64,000 bases of DNA. Source: Burkholderia sp. GAS332. Lineage in GTDB: Bacteria; Pseudomonadota; Gammaproteobacteria; Burkholderiales; Burkholderiaceae. This document shows positions 45,448-54,222 of the stretch, piece after piece. The notes under the pieces are model-generated. The model was not told the origin of the DNA, did not search any database, and worked only from the letters and a program-made list of their open reading frames with translations. The stretch is taken from positions 4,216,001-4,280,000 of the forward strand of contig FSRV01000002.1 of assembly GCA_900142905.1 (NCBI GenBank), given 5' to 3'. Made by a program: the position numbers and the translations under genes. Position 1 is the first letter of the stretch, and the number at the start of each line of letters is the position of its first letter.

Positions 45448-46917
45448 TCATCCGAAAAGGCCATGGAGGAACCAGCGCTGCTCTTCTTCCGCGTCACGAC
45501 TGCTGACTCGCTCGCGGTATATCCAGAAGCTGCTTTGGTCTTCACCTTGCGCGACGAAATAGTCACGCGTCACCAGTTCGCCATCAAACCACCCGGCTTC
45601 GATACGCTCGCCCGGCGACACCATGCGCAGCGGCGAACCGTAGAACGGCCGGTGCTTCCGCATCAGCAGGCGCACGGGGTTTTCCAGCAGCCAGGTTGGG
45701 CGAGGGAGCCCCGCTGGAAGCGTGGTGCTTTTCGACGCGCTGCCGACCGGCACCCATCGATTCGCAACTTCAGGCCGATAGTCCGCGGTCGGCGCGGGCC
45801 GAAGTACGTTGTCTTCGCCAAGCCTTGCAACCAGCAGTTCGACGAGACGGGCATGGTCCTCTGCGGAGCCACCTGGCTCTGGAAAGAGCGTGTCGGATGC
45901 CGGCACCGCCGGTTGCACGTTCAGCGCATCGAGTCGCAGTGCGATGACCGGCGCGGTCAGTTCTACGCGGGCAAGCCGCTCCTTGATGAGCCGGACGAGA
46001 TGGTCCTCGCGCCATGTTGGCTCGCCCAGCGCAATCTCGATGGGAGTCGGGTCTATCGCCTGCCTGCCGCGTTCATGTTCAAGCAGAAGGGTCGCGCCCG
46101 TGAGCGCCAGTTGCATTGCGCACAACCATCCACATAACTGCACGATGAGGCGATGCGCGCCGAACAGAGCTGCGTCTGCGTGCTCGATGCGGTCGGGCAT
46201 TTCAATGCGCGCAGAAAACGTTGGAGGCAGTTCCAGCCAGTCAAACAGCTCGGGCGCAGTGCCGAATGCCCGGTCGAGTGAGTCAAGCAGGTGCTCGCCG
46301 CAACGGCGCTGCAGTCCCGCGCGCGGTAGCCGTCGGACATCCGCTATGGTCTCGCAGCCAAGTCCTGCAAACCAGTCGGCGAACGGTCGCACCTCCGGTA
46401 CCGATAGCAGTGGCAATGCGGATAGTTGCCGTTCGAGCGAGTCGACCTTGAGTACGCGCCGGTTCCGGTGCTTCGCGAGCAGCCACGCGCCCTGACCAGT
46501 TGGTGCGGCACTTATCCGCGCGGTCAGTCCGATGGCTTCGAGTATCGCTTTCGCCTGCCGACAAACGGCGAGCAGTCCACCAAACAGGCGCAGGCTTGAG
46601 CCGATGTCTAATACGACAACAGCCTCTTCGAGCACAGCGACATCCGGCGAGAACCGCATGAGCGCCACTGCCACTTCGCGTTGTGCGGCATATTCACGGC
46701 CGGGGTCGCGCTCGTACATCTCTACCTCCGGTGCGAGCGTCAACACACCGCCGCGCTTCATGCCAACCCGCACTCCCGCAGACCTGGCTACCCCGTCTGC
46801 AATGAGCACCTGGTCCCTGTCCAGGACCACGCAGCCGTGTGCGGGCTCAGGCAGCCACTTTGGTCGGAAGACCTCGAGTTGCAACCGGGGCAAGTGGACG
46901 GCGAGAAATACGCGCAT
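45448..46917 (-). CDS. imuB: ImuB, Y-family polymerase-like mutasome subunit
   Basis: A 489-residue protein beginning RVFLAVHLPRLQLEVF, the normal ImuB start. It has the Y-family palm/fingers outline (DRDQVLIADGVARSAGVRVGM, VVLDIGSSLRLFGG) but lacks the paired catalytic acidic residues of active polymerases, and the C-terminal region carries QPLRMV-like and clamp-binding segments. It links ImuA, DnaE2 and the beta clamp. The ATG lies 71 bp inside the end of imuA, an unusually long overlap in a different frame. Confidence 0.9.
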   Translation of the reverse strand: MRVFLAVHLPRLQLEVFRPKWLPEPAHGCVVLDRDQVLIADGVARSAGVRVGMKRGGVLTLAPEVEMYERDPGREYAAQREVAVALMRFSPDVAVLEEAVVVLDIGSSLRLFGGLLAVCRQAKAILEAIGLTARISAAPTGQGAWLLAKHRNRRVLKVDSLERQLSALPLLSVPEVRPFADWFAGLGCETIADVRRLPRAGLQRRCGEHLLDSLDRAFGTAPELFDWLELPPTFSARIEMPDRIEHADAALFGAHRLIVQLCGWLCAMQLALTGATLLLEHERGRQAIDPTPIEIALGEPTWREDHLVRLIKERLARVELTAPVIALRLDALNVQPAVPASDTLFPEPGGSAEDHARLVELLVARLGEDNVLRPAPTADYRPEVANRWVPVGSASKSTTLPAGLPRPTWLLENPVRLLMRKHRPFYGSPLRMVSPGERIEAGWFDGELVTRDYFVAQGEDQSSFWIYRERVSSRDAEEEQRWFLHGLFG

Positions 46918-47554
46918 GGTGCGAAAACAGGACAGGTGTTGGTTGAAGTGGGATGGACAGAGGCGCTGCGCGTGCTGGACCTCGTCGCTTCGTGATGTCG
47001 ACGGTCAGACCGTCGCGTTCTGGCCGGAGGGCCAGCCGTAAAACCGCAGGTGATGCATCCTGTGCTGCTGCCAGCGGGCGGACCATGAAGAAGAGCGTCT
47101 CCGAGGCCTGCGCGGCCAGATGCAGCCGACGCAGCGACGCGGTCTGGACGTATTGCGCCCAGAACAGCAATGCCCCGCAACTGCCGGCGCGCAGGATTTG
47201 CTCTGCTGCCCACAGTGCGTCCGCTGTCTTCGAGGCCCGAATCTGTATCAGTTGCTCAGGGGAAAGGCCGATGTACTCAAGGCCAAGTCCGTTCGGAACA
47301 TGCGGAGGTTGCACCATCGCGACCGGCCGCTTGCCTAGTTCGCTGAGCGCTGGACGAAGCAGCCGCATTTCACCCACGCCGGCGTGCTGGACCAGCAGGT
47401 CGACAAGCGCGCCGACGGGCCAGCCACCGCCGGGCAGTTCGGCGGACAACGCCGGATATCCCGTGTCCACCGTACGGCCCCGGCCCCGCGCAAGCTGCGA
47501 CGCCCGCCAGAGCGACGGGTGTATTGCTTCCGGAATGGGGGACGGGACAGTCAT
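46847..47554 (-). CDS. imuA: ImuA, SOS mutasome RecA-like subunit
   Basis: A 235-residue protein: EAIHPSLWRASQLARG at the start, GGGWPVGALVDLLVQHAGVGEMRLLRPAL in the place of the RecA Walker region but without a proper GKT, then PPHVPNGLGLEYIGLSPEQL and ASLRRLHLAAQASETLFFMVRP. ImuA is needed with ImuB and DnaE2 for induced mutagenesis. A LexA box lies 17 bp upstream of the ATG. A dead copy of this gene is at 24.4-24.8 kb. Confidence 0.92.
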   Translation of the reverse strand: MTVPSPIPEAIHPSLWRASQLARGRGRTVDTGYPALSAELPGGGWPVGALVDLLVQHAGVGEMRLLRPALSELGKRPVAMVQPPHVPNGLGLEYIGLSPEQLIQIRASKTADALWAAEQILRAGSCGALLFWAQYVQTASLRRLHLAAQASETLFFMVRPLAAAQDASPAVLRLALRPERDGLTVDITKRRGPARAAPLSIPLQPTPVLFSHHARISRRPLAPVATRGLPTKVAA

Positions 47555-47570
47555 TGGATTGCGAAAACAC

Positions 47571-47586
47571 CTGTATGGATGTACAG
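47571..47586. promoter_or_regulatory. LexA box of the imuA-imuB-dnaE2 operon
   Basis: CTGTATGGATGTACAG fits CTGT-N8-ACAG exactly and stands 17 bp upstream of the imuA start. This places the mutasome under SOS control. The divergent plus-strand gene at 47642 could share it. Confidence 0.85.
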
Positions 47587-47641
47587 TATCCTACACGGAT
47601 TTCCGTAGCGGCGAACAGACACTTTTTTGGGGTGAAACTTC

Positions 47642-47956
47642 ATGGATATGCGCGTTCGCAAGCCGGTCAGTCATCCGATGCCCGAGATTGCGGCGTTTGT
47701 CGCGGACCTGAAAGCGGCGTTTGGCGAGCGGGAAATCGACGAAGCCATTCGTCGCGGCCGAGCCGGGGAGCCGACGTTCTTTGCGTGCGAAAACGGCCGC
47801 GCGGTAGGTACCGCTAGTCCGGTGGAAACGGATGTCTGGCGTGTCGACGGCACCGTGCGCGACCGCCACTACTGTGACGGTTGCGACGGGTCGTGCGTCG
47901 GAGGGGATGTATCCTGCAGCGACAGACTGAATCGCATCGCCAAGGAGAAACGATAG
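47642..47956 (+). CDS. Unknown protein with Cys-rich C-terminus
   Basis: A 104-residue protein, divergent from imuA, GGGGTGA upstream. The front half (PEIAAFVADLKAAFGEREIDEAIRRGRAGEPTFFACENGRAVGT) is a short helical segment then strands; the end holds a Cys cluster, YCDGCDGSCVGGDVSC, suited to binding a metal. Its stop overlaps the next start. Similar small proteins occur in Burkholderia beside plasmid or island genes, but no function is known to me. Confidence 0.65.
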   Translation: MDMRVRKPVSHPMPEIAAFVADLKAAFGEREIDEAIRRGRAGEPTFFACENGRAVGTASPVETDVWRVDGTVRDRHYCDGCDGSCVGGDVSCSDRLNRIAKEKR

Positions 47957-48303
47957 TGAAACTGGTTGGATGTGGGTTGCTTTTGCTGGTGTGTACTTCG
48001 TCCGCGTTTGCAGGTGAGCGCTACATAGAAATCTGGAATCCGCCCGAAGCTCGCGGTGGATTGCCTCAGGGAGGAGGCGCGCCCAAGTTGCTTGCGCATA
48101 AGCGGCGTGTGCCTTATCTGGTAAAAACACAGGCGCATCGCGCGCCGAGCGCCGCCGCGAAGCTGGTCGTGAAGCAGGGAACTGCCGGTGCAGGTACGCG
48201 ACGCGTTACTCCTGACGTGTCGGAAATGCCCCGTCTGATAACACCCGAGGGGAACGTGCTGCGCGTTGATGCTCACGACTCGCATGTTGAGGTCGTGCGC
48301 TGA
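47956..48303 (+). CDS. Small exported protein, unknown
   Basis: GTG 47956 overlaps the TAG stop of the preceding gene and follows AAGGAGA. The 115-residue protein has a signal peptide (KLVGCGLLLLVCTSSAFA) and a basic mature part (WNPPEARGGLPQGGGAPKLL, KRRVPYLVKTQAHRAPS). A lipobox-like VGCG is also present but is too early in the signal. The next gene begins at its stop codon (TGATG). No family is recognised. Confidence 0.6.
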   Translation: MKLVGCGLLLLVCTSSAFAGERYIEIWNPPEARGGLPQGGGAPKLLAHKRRVPYLVKTQAHRAPSAAAKLVVKQGTAGAGTRRVTPDVSEMPRLITPEGNVLRVDAHDSHVEVVR

Positions 48304-48521
48304 TGGAGTCGGGAAGCTACAACGGATACCGCATCTTCGGTCACGCCATACTCCAGCAAGAGAACATCCTTTCTCCTGAACGATACGCAGGCAGCGGGAC
48401 CATCACCCGCGATACAAAGATGGTCGAAGCCTCCGGGGTACTCGGCGTTTTTGATACCGAAGAAGAGGCCCAACTCGCGGGACTAGGCTGGGCACGCGCC
48501 TGGGTCGATAACCACGGTTAG
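48303..48521 (+). CDS. Small conserved-looking protein of 72 residues
   Basis: The ATG shares a base with the preceding TGA. The protein (MESGSYNGYRIFGHAIL...TKMVEASGVLGVFDTEEEAQLAGLGWARAWVDNHG) is compact, with an amphipathic helix EEEAQLAGLGWARAWVD at the end, a pattern found in many short Burkholderia proteins. It closes a three-gene coupled unit. Function unknown. Confidence 0.6.
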   Translation: MESGSYNGYRIFGHAILQQENILSPERYAGSGTITRDTKMVEASGVLGVFDTEEEAQLAGLGWARAWVDNHG

Positions 48522-48717
48522 TATCTCGTTGGCGTCGGTCCGCAACAGCCTACGCCGGAGTAAATACCGCCGTGCCAATGTCGGCAATGCGCGTGAAATC
48601 GTAAGCACCTGGTATGTTGGCCAACGAGATACCTGAATTGACTCAGATCGGTGTAAACCGGATGACAGTCGGTGACAAGACATAACGATTTTTTCGAAGC
48701 TTCCCGTCACGACGGCA

Positions 48718-51700
48718 TCACGTCGCACCCGGTGAAGTCGGCTCCAATGTGACTTCGGTTTCCGCAGCAACGTCCTCGGCATCCGGCGCATTCCGACCAA
48801 GCCCCTTCTTCGCTGCGGCAGACTTCTTCAGCGACGACGGTCTCGCCGCCTTTTTGACGGCGCCCCCTTTCGTACCGCCGACAGCCGGTTTGATGGCAGT
48901 CGCCGGCTTTGTCGAAGCCTTCTTTGTCGCACGCCTTGAAGCCGGAACTGTACTCTCGACAGCCAGGCCAGGAGCGATGCAATCGACGCCGAACACAATC
49001 AATTCCTGAACGTGCGGTTGTTCTTCCTTGACGAGTCGTGCCTGTCCCTGCAGGTACTCAACCAACGCCTGAAATGGTTGTCCCCTGCCAACTCCTGGGA
49101 TGTCCCACCCTTTATTGTCGAGTCGGAAGAGCACCAGAATTCCATGGCCGCTGTTGAAACCTTTCAGGTACTGCCCAACCAGTTGGTCGCGGAGTGTGCC
49201 GGTCAACGACGCAGCAGAATAGCCGCGTCGATGGTCAACAGGCTTAATCTCAATGCAGACGTTCCAACTGCGCGCACTCAGTTGTATGTCGGTCGCCTTG
49301 TCATCATCGACCTCTTCTTCGCGATGAACGCTAAACCGTCGATTCGGCGTCTCGCGAAAACGAGCGGCAAGCCAAAGCTGCAGCAACTTCTCCCGCATGC
49401 GAACGTAGAACAGGCCTCTGTCGCTGAATGGTCCCTGTTCAACGCCAATCCGCACCTCCTCCAACCGGGAAAGCACCTGTTCGAAAAGTTCGCGCTCGCT
49501 TCGAGGTTCGCTGTGCAACGGTGTCCCAAGCGAATGTAAATCGCCGGCATCAAAGCGGGATACAAGCGACACCTCGAGAGCCGCGTGTTCTTGCACGCGC
49601 CCCTTAAGCCATGTCTTTGCTACTGGTTCCGTTTCGGTTGAAACGAGCTTCAATAGCGCCTCATGTGCGGCACGTCCCGGAGTGCGGACAAGAATTCCCG
49701 GTATCGTCTCCAACATTCGGGTCATCGAAGGGGAAAATAAATCATCTTTCGCCCTATCCGAAGTCGCATCCTCCGCGGAACGGTGTCTGGAGACCAGTGT
49801 GTGAAGTTGCATCAGTACGCTGACCGTGGAATCTTCCGCCGGCATTCGAACCCATTTGAAATCAGATATCGTTTCAACGAACTGCTTTACCTGCGTCTTG
49901 GCGGTTGTGTCGTCAATAGAAAGATTGTCCTCGAACCACGTCCAGGCGTGACGTGGGTTCTGCTCGAACCAGACCCGTAGCCAATGTGGGTCGTCGAGCA
50001 GTCCATCGAGCCTCTTGGATTCGACCAGCAGCGTTCTGCAGAACTCTTCGACCGTGTCTGACGGGACGAGACCGTCTTCGCGAAGCGCGTCGAATAATTC
50101 CTTGAAGGTCGCTGGCGACGCGATTTGCCGAGTAAGTACGGCTGAAACCAGCGGCTGCAGCAGTCTGGCGCGAACAGAACCGCGACAATGAAGGGCGAGG
50201 TCGAGTGTTCGCCGCGTATGACTCGTCGTGTGTTCCTGATGAGCTTCGCTCGCAATCCACGAATGTAAGGCTTCTTCCACTGCAGGCCCATTGCCAGCTG
50301 CCAGATGGTCAAACCAGTCAGGTGGGCGCTTGAGTTCCCAGACAGCAAGACGGGCGGCCCGAGCGGCATCGCTCCGACTGAATGCTCCGATATCCTGTCC
50401 CTCCTTCAGGGCAGTATAAAGACCGGCCAGTGCCAGAGTCACTTCCCAAGGGACAGTGCCATTCGCGTAATCAGCGGGGCTGGGCGCTTCGAAGCTGCGC
50501 CACACTCTCGTTAAACCAGTGGCGAGAGCTTCAGCAACGTCTACACCCAGGTCGCGAGCAATCACTCCGTAATCAACACGGAACATGTCGTTGCGACCAG
50601 CGTGGTCATAAGAATACCGAACGAGCCAGCACAACGTTCCCATGTGGCTTGCATCACGAACGTGAACAATTTGCGCTTTGACTTGCTCCCCATACCCCTC
50701 TTGTTGGACGAGCCTCTCGCATTCGCGCTTTCGATGCTCTGCTTTCCATTGACGTTGATGCATCTGGGCGGCCGCCCTCGCGGTCAGGTCTGCAGTAATC
50801 CGGTCCTCGCGCGCAGTTTGGTCAGGGCCAACTGCGAGAGCAGCGAGCGCCTCTTTTCTTGCGCGGCGCACGAGACGGCCCATCGCCACTTCCTTCGCGA
50901 CCTCAAACCAGAACTCTCGCTCTTCTGGCGGCAAGTGCTCATCGTTTGCCCGCAGAGTCAAGGCAGGGAGGTCTGCGACGTCAAAATTGACAAGGCAACT
51001 CGACCAACACAGTCGAGTGGTCAAATGTGAGATTCGCGACGATTGTGCAAAGGCTTCAGCAAGTTGCCATCGCAGGTTTGGAAGCCCAGCAATCTGGTCG
51101 TGAATGATTTTTAAGTCATGGTCGGAGTACCAGGTGTTGCGCAGCACCTCAATGCAAACAGCCGCTTCCAGACAAGCAGCAGGGTATTTGTCGGTTGCGA
51201 AGTCGAGAATTGACAGCAGCCGTTCGACGCATGCGGGGAGAACATCCAGCAACCACGCGCGGGGCGGCTTGGGGCCTTGATACTTGTTAAATTCGTTTGT
51301 CTCATTCTGCACGGGCAGGCTTGCGACAACGGATTCCAGAAGTGCACTCGCCGACTGTACAGTCGTGGTTGGAAGCAGGTCCCTGCTCATGGCCGACGCC
51401 ATCGGTCCGAGGCCGTACTCATCCTCGGAGCCAGTCATCGCATAAATTTGGGTCAGCTCTGTGGCGGTGAACGACTCGGCGCCTACGGCTGCAAGCGCCG
51501 CCGCTATAAGCGCGTTCGACGGAAACGAGGCTGACAACAGCATAGTCTTCATGACCTTGCGCTGCTCAGGTGTTGCTATGACCTCAAGCGCTTCCAGCGC
51601 CAACAATTGCTCGCGCGAAGAAGCATTCGAGTTCGAGAAAATATTGAAAACTGCCGTCGCGCATTCTGTCAGGCGCGCATGCACGACGATAGGCAAGAGC

Positions 51701-53217
51701 GAAACTTTCACGTTGTTTGGCAATTCCACGTCGGACAGGTAGCTTGCGACGAGGCCGCGCGAAAGTCGTTTGCCGACCCGCATAAACTCTGCCGCGTCGT
51801 TATACCAGTCGGGCCGGTATCCCTCATCGCGTCGCCGAACGTAGCTTGCAAAAGCGGCATCAGCTGACAATGTATCCCACGATTCCGGGTCGCCATCAAA
51901 AAGAAGCATCTCTGGAAAGTGTCGGACGACCCACTCGCGGGCCGTCGCGTTTATCGCTGCCAGCCAGCAAAGCGCCCAACGCCGAGACGGAATCAATACA
52001 GGTTCGCCAAACGGGTTGGCAACGAACAACTGTAGAACGCGATGCAGTGGCACTCCCACTTGGAGTTCTCCGTCTATCCAGCAGGCAGCGAGATATGCGC
52101 GAATGGTCCGGTGATGGAACTTCACACGAGCGAACGTCGCTTCATCGAACAATGCGGACGCGAGCAATCGTGTGACCTCCACGTCGCGCCATTCAGCCAG
52201 CACCGCATGAGGTGCAACCTCGCTCTCGCGGACGGGCGCTGACGTTTCGCACGAGACGTAAGCACGACCGGACAGCTCTGTTGCCGCCGCCAGCAGTTCG
52301 GCACCCTCGCGAAGTTGTGCAGGTGAAAGGACTGCTCCCGACGCATGGTAACTAGGGTTTGTTTCTTGCAAACGGTTTGCGACACTGCCTTCGATAAGTT
52401 CCCGATAAGTGCCAAGGCTACGTTTTCCCTTCCATACTTCTACCATCCAGTTCAGGTCTAACGGACGGGTTGCCAGATGTTCATAGTCGCCATCGCTGAT
52501 AGCGGACCAGAATTTTTTTTCGTCCGGAACACCCCATGCGCGAGCCAGTTTCTGTGCTTCCAGAATTGACAGCGGCGCGAGCGATGCGACAAATGTCTCT
52601 GGGGGTTCGTACGTGTCCGGCTCGTCAAAGGAAGGAGGCACTGCATGGCCTTGCGGCACTTCAGAGGCTTCGAGCCTGGGTTTGCGGCAAGCCCGGTCGA
52701 TAGGTTCGACCAGTAATTCTTTGACTGCCGTCTGCACGTCGTCAATTGACCAGTCCGTCCACCTGCTCGAAACGGCGATGCGCACACGGGAGAAGTACAG
52801 CCGCAAGTTTGCGTGAACTAGCCGAAGCGCTTTCTTTAGTGCGACGTGGCTGGTCAGGCGTGCTTCGTCGACGGCGTCCAGAAAAAAGTATCCGACCTCG
52901 GTCGACTGCTGCCATGCTTCAAACGCAAAATCAGAGTGGCCGAGTGCCAGCTCCCACGAGTCGCTCACTGCCAGCTGACTGAGTTCGACGAAGAAGGCAA
53001 CTTTGCCTTGTGTTCCTAGGCGCTCCGTTTCATCTTTGAATTCGGTCGTCTTTCCGATGCCGGCTTCACCTACAACGACCACAACGCGCTTCTCGTGCAG
53101 GTCAGACCAAGTCAGCTTGCCATGCTTGGCGTCAAGGTATGTTATCCATTCGTCATCCTCCCTCGACTGCTCGCTCAGTCGCGTAAACGTCCGGAGAAGG
53201 TCAACATGCCTTAACAT
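48718..53217 (-). CDS. Giant STAND/NACHT-like NTPase with C-terminal PD-(D/E)xK nuclease motif
   Basis: ATG 53217 has GGAG seven bases upstream (an upstream ATG at 53229 is the alternative), giving 1499 residues. Walker A VVGEAGIGKTT is at about 48-58 and Walker B YFFLDAVDEARL at about 110-121, the STAND pattern. About 1150 helical, repeat-rich residues follow. Near the C-terminus, DDDKATDIQLSARSWNVCIEIKPVD provides Asp1310 and Glu1323-Ile-Lys1325, a D...ExK nuclease core with RDQLVGQYLKG after it. The last 80 residues are Lys/Ala/Pro-rich. STAND nucleases of the Avs kind sense phage proteins and cut DNA; here the nuclease is at the opposite end from Avs1-4. Confidence 0.75.
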   Translation of the reverse strand: MLRHVDLLRTFTRLSEQSREDDEWITYLDAKHGKLTWSDLHEKRVVVVVGEAGIGKTTEFKDETERLGTQGKVAFFVELSQLAVSDSWELALGHSDFAFEAWQQSTEVGYFFLDAVDEARLTSHVALKKALRLVHANLRLYFSRVRIAVSSRWTDWSIDDVQTAVKELLVEPIDRACRKPRLEASEVPQGHAVPPSFDEPDTYEPPETFVASLAPLSILEAQKLARAWGVPDEKKFWSAISDGDYEHLATRPLDLNWMVEVWKGKRSLGTYRELIEGSVANRLQETNPSYHASGAVLSPAQLREGAELLAAATELSGRAYVSCETSAPVRESEVAPHAVLAEWRDVEVTRLLASALFDEATFARVKFHHRTIRAYLAACWIDGELQVGVPLHRVLQLFVANPFGEPVLIPSRRWALCWLAAINATAREWVVRHFPEMLLFDGDPESWDTLSADAAFASYVRRRDEGYRPDWYNDAAEFMRVGKRLSRGLVASYLSDVELPNNVKVSLLPIVVHARLTECATAVFNIFSNSNASSREQLLALEALEVIATPEQRKVMKTMLLSASFPSNALIAAALAAVGAESFTATELTQIYAMTGSEDEYGLGPMASAMSRDLLPTTTVQSASALLESVVASLPVQNETNEFNKYQGPKPPRAWLLDVLPACVERLLSILDFATDKYPAACLEAAVCIEVLRNTWYSDHDLKIIHDQIAGLPNLRWQLAEAFAQSSRISHLTTRLCWSSCLVNFDVADLPALTLRANDEHLPPEEREFWFEVAKEVAMGRLVRRARKEALAALAVGPDQTAREDRITADLTARAAAQMHQRQWKAEHRKRECERLVQQEGYGEQVKAQIVHVRDASHMGTLCWLVRYSYDHAGRNDMFRVDYGVIARDLGVDVAEALATGLTRVWRSFEAPSPADYANGTVPWEVTLALAGLYTALKEGQDIGAFSRSDAARAARLAVWELKRPPDWFDHLAAGNGPAVEEALHSWIASEAHQEHTTSHTRRTLDLALHCRGSVRARLLQPLVSAVLTRQIASPATFKELFDALREDGLVPSDTVEEFCRTLLVESKRLDGLLDDPHWLRVWFEQNPRHAWTWFEDNLSIDDTTAKTQVKQFVETISDFKWVRMPAEDSTVSVLMQLHTLVSRHRSAEDATSDRAKDDLFSPSMTRMLETIPGILVRTPGRAAHEALLKLVSTETEPVAKTWLKGRVQEHAALEVSLVSRFDAGDLHSLGTPLHSEPRSERELFEQVLSRLEEVRIGVEQGPFSDRGLFYVRMREKLLQLWLAARFRETPNRRFSVHREEEVDDDKATDIQLSARSWNVCIEIKPVDHRRGYSAASLTGTLRDQLVGQYLKGFNSGHGILVLFRLDNKGWDIPGVGRGQPFQALVEYLQGQARLVKEEQPHVQELIVFGVDCIAPGLAVESTVPASRRATKKASTKPATAIKPAVGGTKGGAVKKAARPSSLKKSAAAKKGLGRNAPDAEDVAAETEVTLEPTSPGAT

Positions 53218-53439
53218 CTTCGTCTCCATATCAATTGGGCGGCTGTATGGATACCCGGAGGCCGCCGCGACAGGACAAAGCACCATCGCTGATTATCTAC
53301 CAATAGAGCGTCGTCGGGGTTTGGTGTCACCTGCACTTCTGAAAGCATGCAGGCAGGTAGTTTTTGCGGCAGCAAGAGGATGGTGACAGTCCGTGCGAAG
53401 TCACGGTAGCCACAGCTACATCACTAAAGTGCATCTAGA

Positions 53440-54031
53440 ATGCGCATTGGCAATGTTGCGCAGCGGACCGGCTCGTGGCAGCATGACCGTGAAACCTTCA
53501 CCGGGACCCCGATCGTGCCTGTTACCTACGCACCCCTGCCCAAAAAATCTGCCGATGTTTCGCTGGCCGAAAGTTTGCTGACCGAAGCCAAAGACCTTGG
53601 CTTGAACGTGTCCCAGGCGGCGGAGGCAGGGCTGGCGAGAGCCGTCTCCGAGAAGCGTGCCGAGGTGTGGCTGAAGGAGAACGCGGAAGCGATCGCGTGC
53701 TACAACGACTACATCGAGAAGAATGGTCTGCCTCTCGACGAGTTCAGGATGTTCTCATGGAGCGCTTCGCGATCTATCCACATTCCACGAAGCGAGGGTA
53801 AGGAAGTCCATTTCGATGACTGCACCATGTGGGTCGAACTGGTCGACGGTCGCACACTCGGCGTGCCGCTGACCTGGTTCCCCCGCTTTGCACGCCGCAC
53901 CAGAGCAGCGAGCCGAGTGCGATATTGGCCGCTATGGCCTACATTGGGACGCCATCGACGAGGACATTTCCATTGAAGGGCTGTTGGCCGGTCGCGGCGA
54001 CATGACTCATCGGTCGCACCTTTCGGCGTAA
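53440..54031 (+). pseudogene. CcdA-type antitoxin fused to a frameshifted DUF2442 remnant
   Basis: APLPKKSADVSLAESLLTEAKDLGLNVSQAAEAGLARAV...NAEAIACYNDYIEKNGLPLDEFRMF is a full CcdA antitoxin, but the stop usually found there is absent. The frame runs into VHFDDCTMWVELVDGRTLGVPLTWFPRFAR, the core of a DUF2442 protein. At about 53897 the homology moves one frame (AAPEQRAECDIGRYGLHWDAIDEDISIEGLLAGRGD) and ends at TAA 54031. The CcdB toxin is missing, so this is a deletion junction plus a 1-bp shift. Confidence 0.7.
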
Positions 54032-54222
54032 TGCATTAACACCTTCTCGATGCAGCGGGGCTCAGGGCAGTTGCACGGTGTGCCAGCCAGGTATTTCCAG
54101 GTGTTCAAGTCGGATTTCCACATTTTTCGCGTGATTGCTCGGGCGCGTTTGTTCATTGGGTTGCGCGTTGCGCTCTTGCCTCATATAGGCACTAGTACTG
54201 GACTACCGGAACCGAAAAGTGG

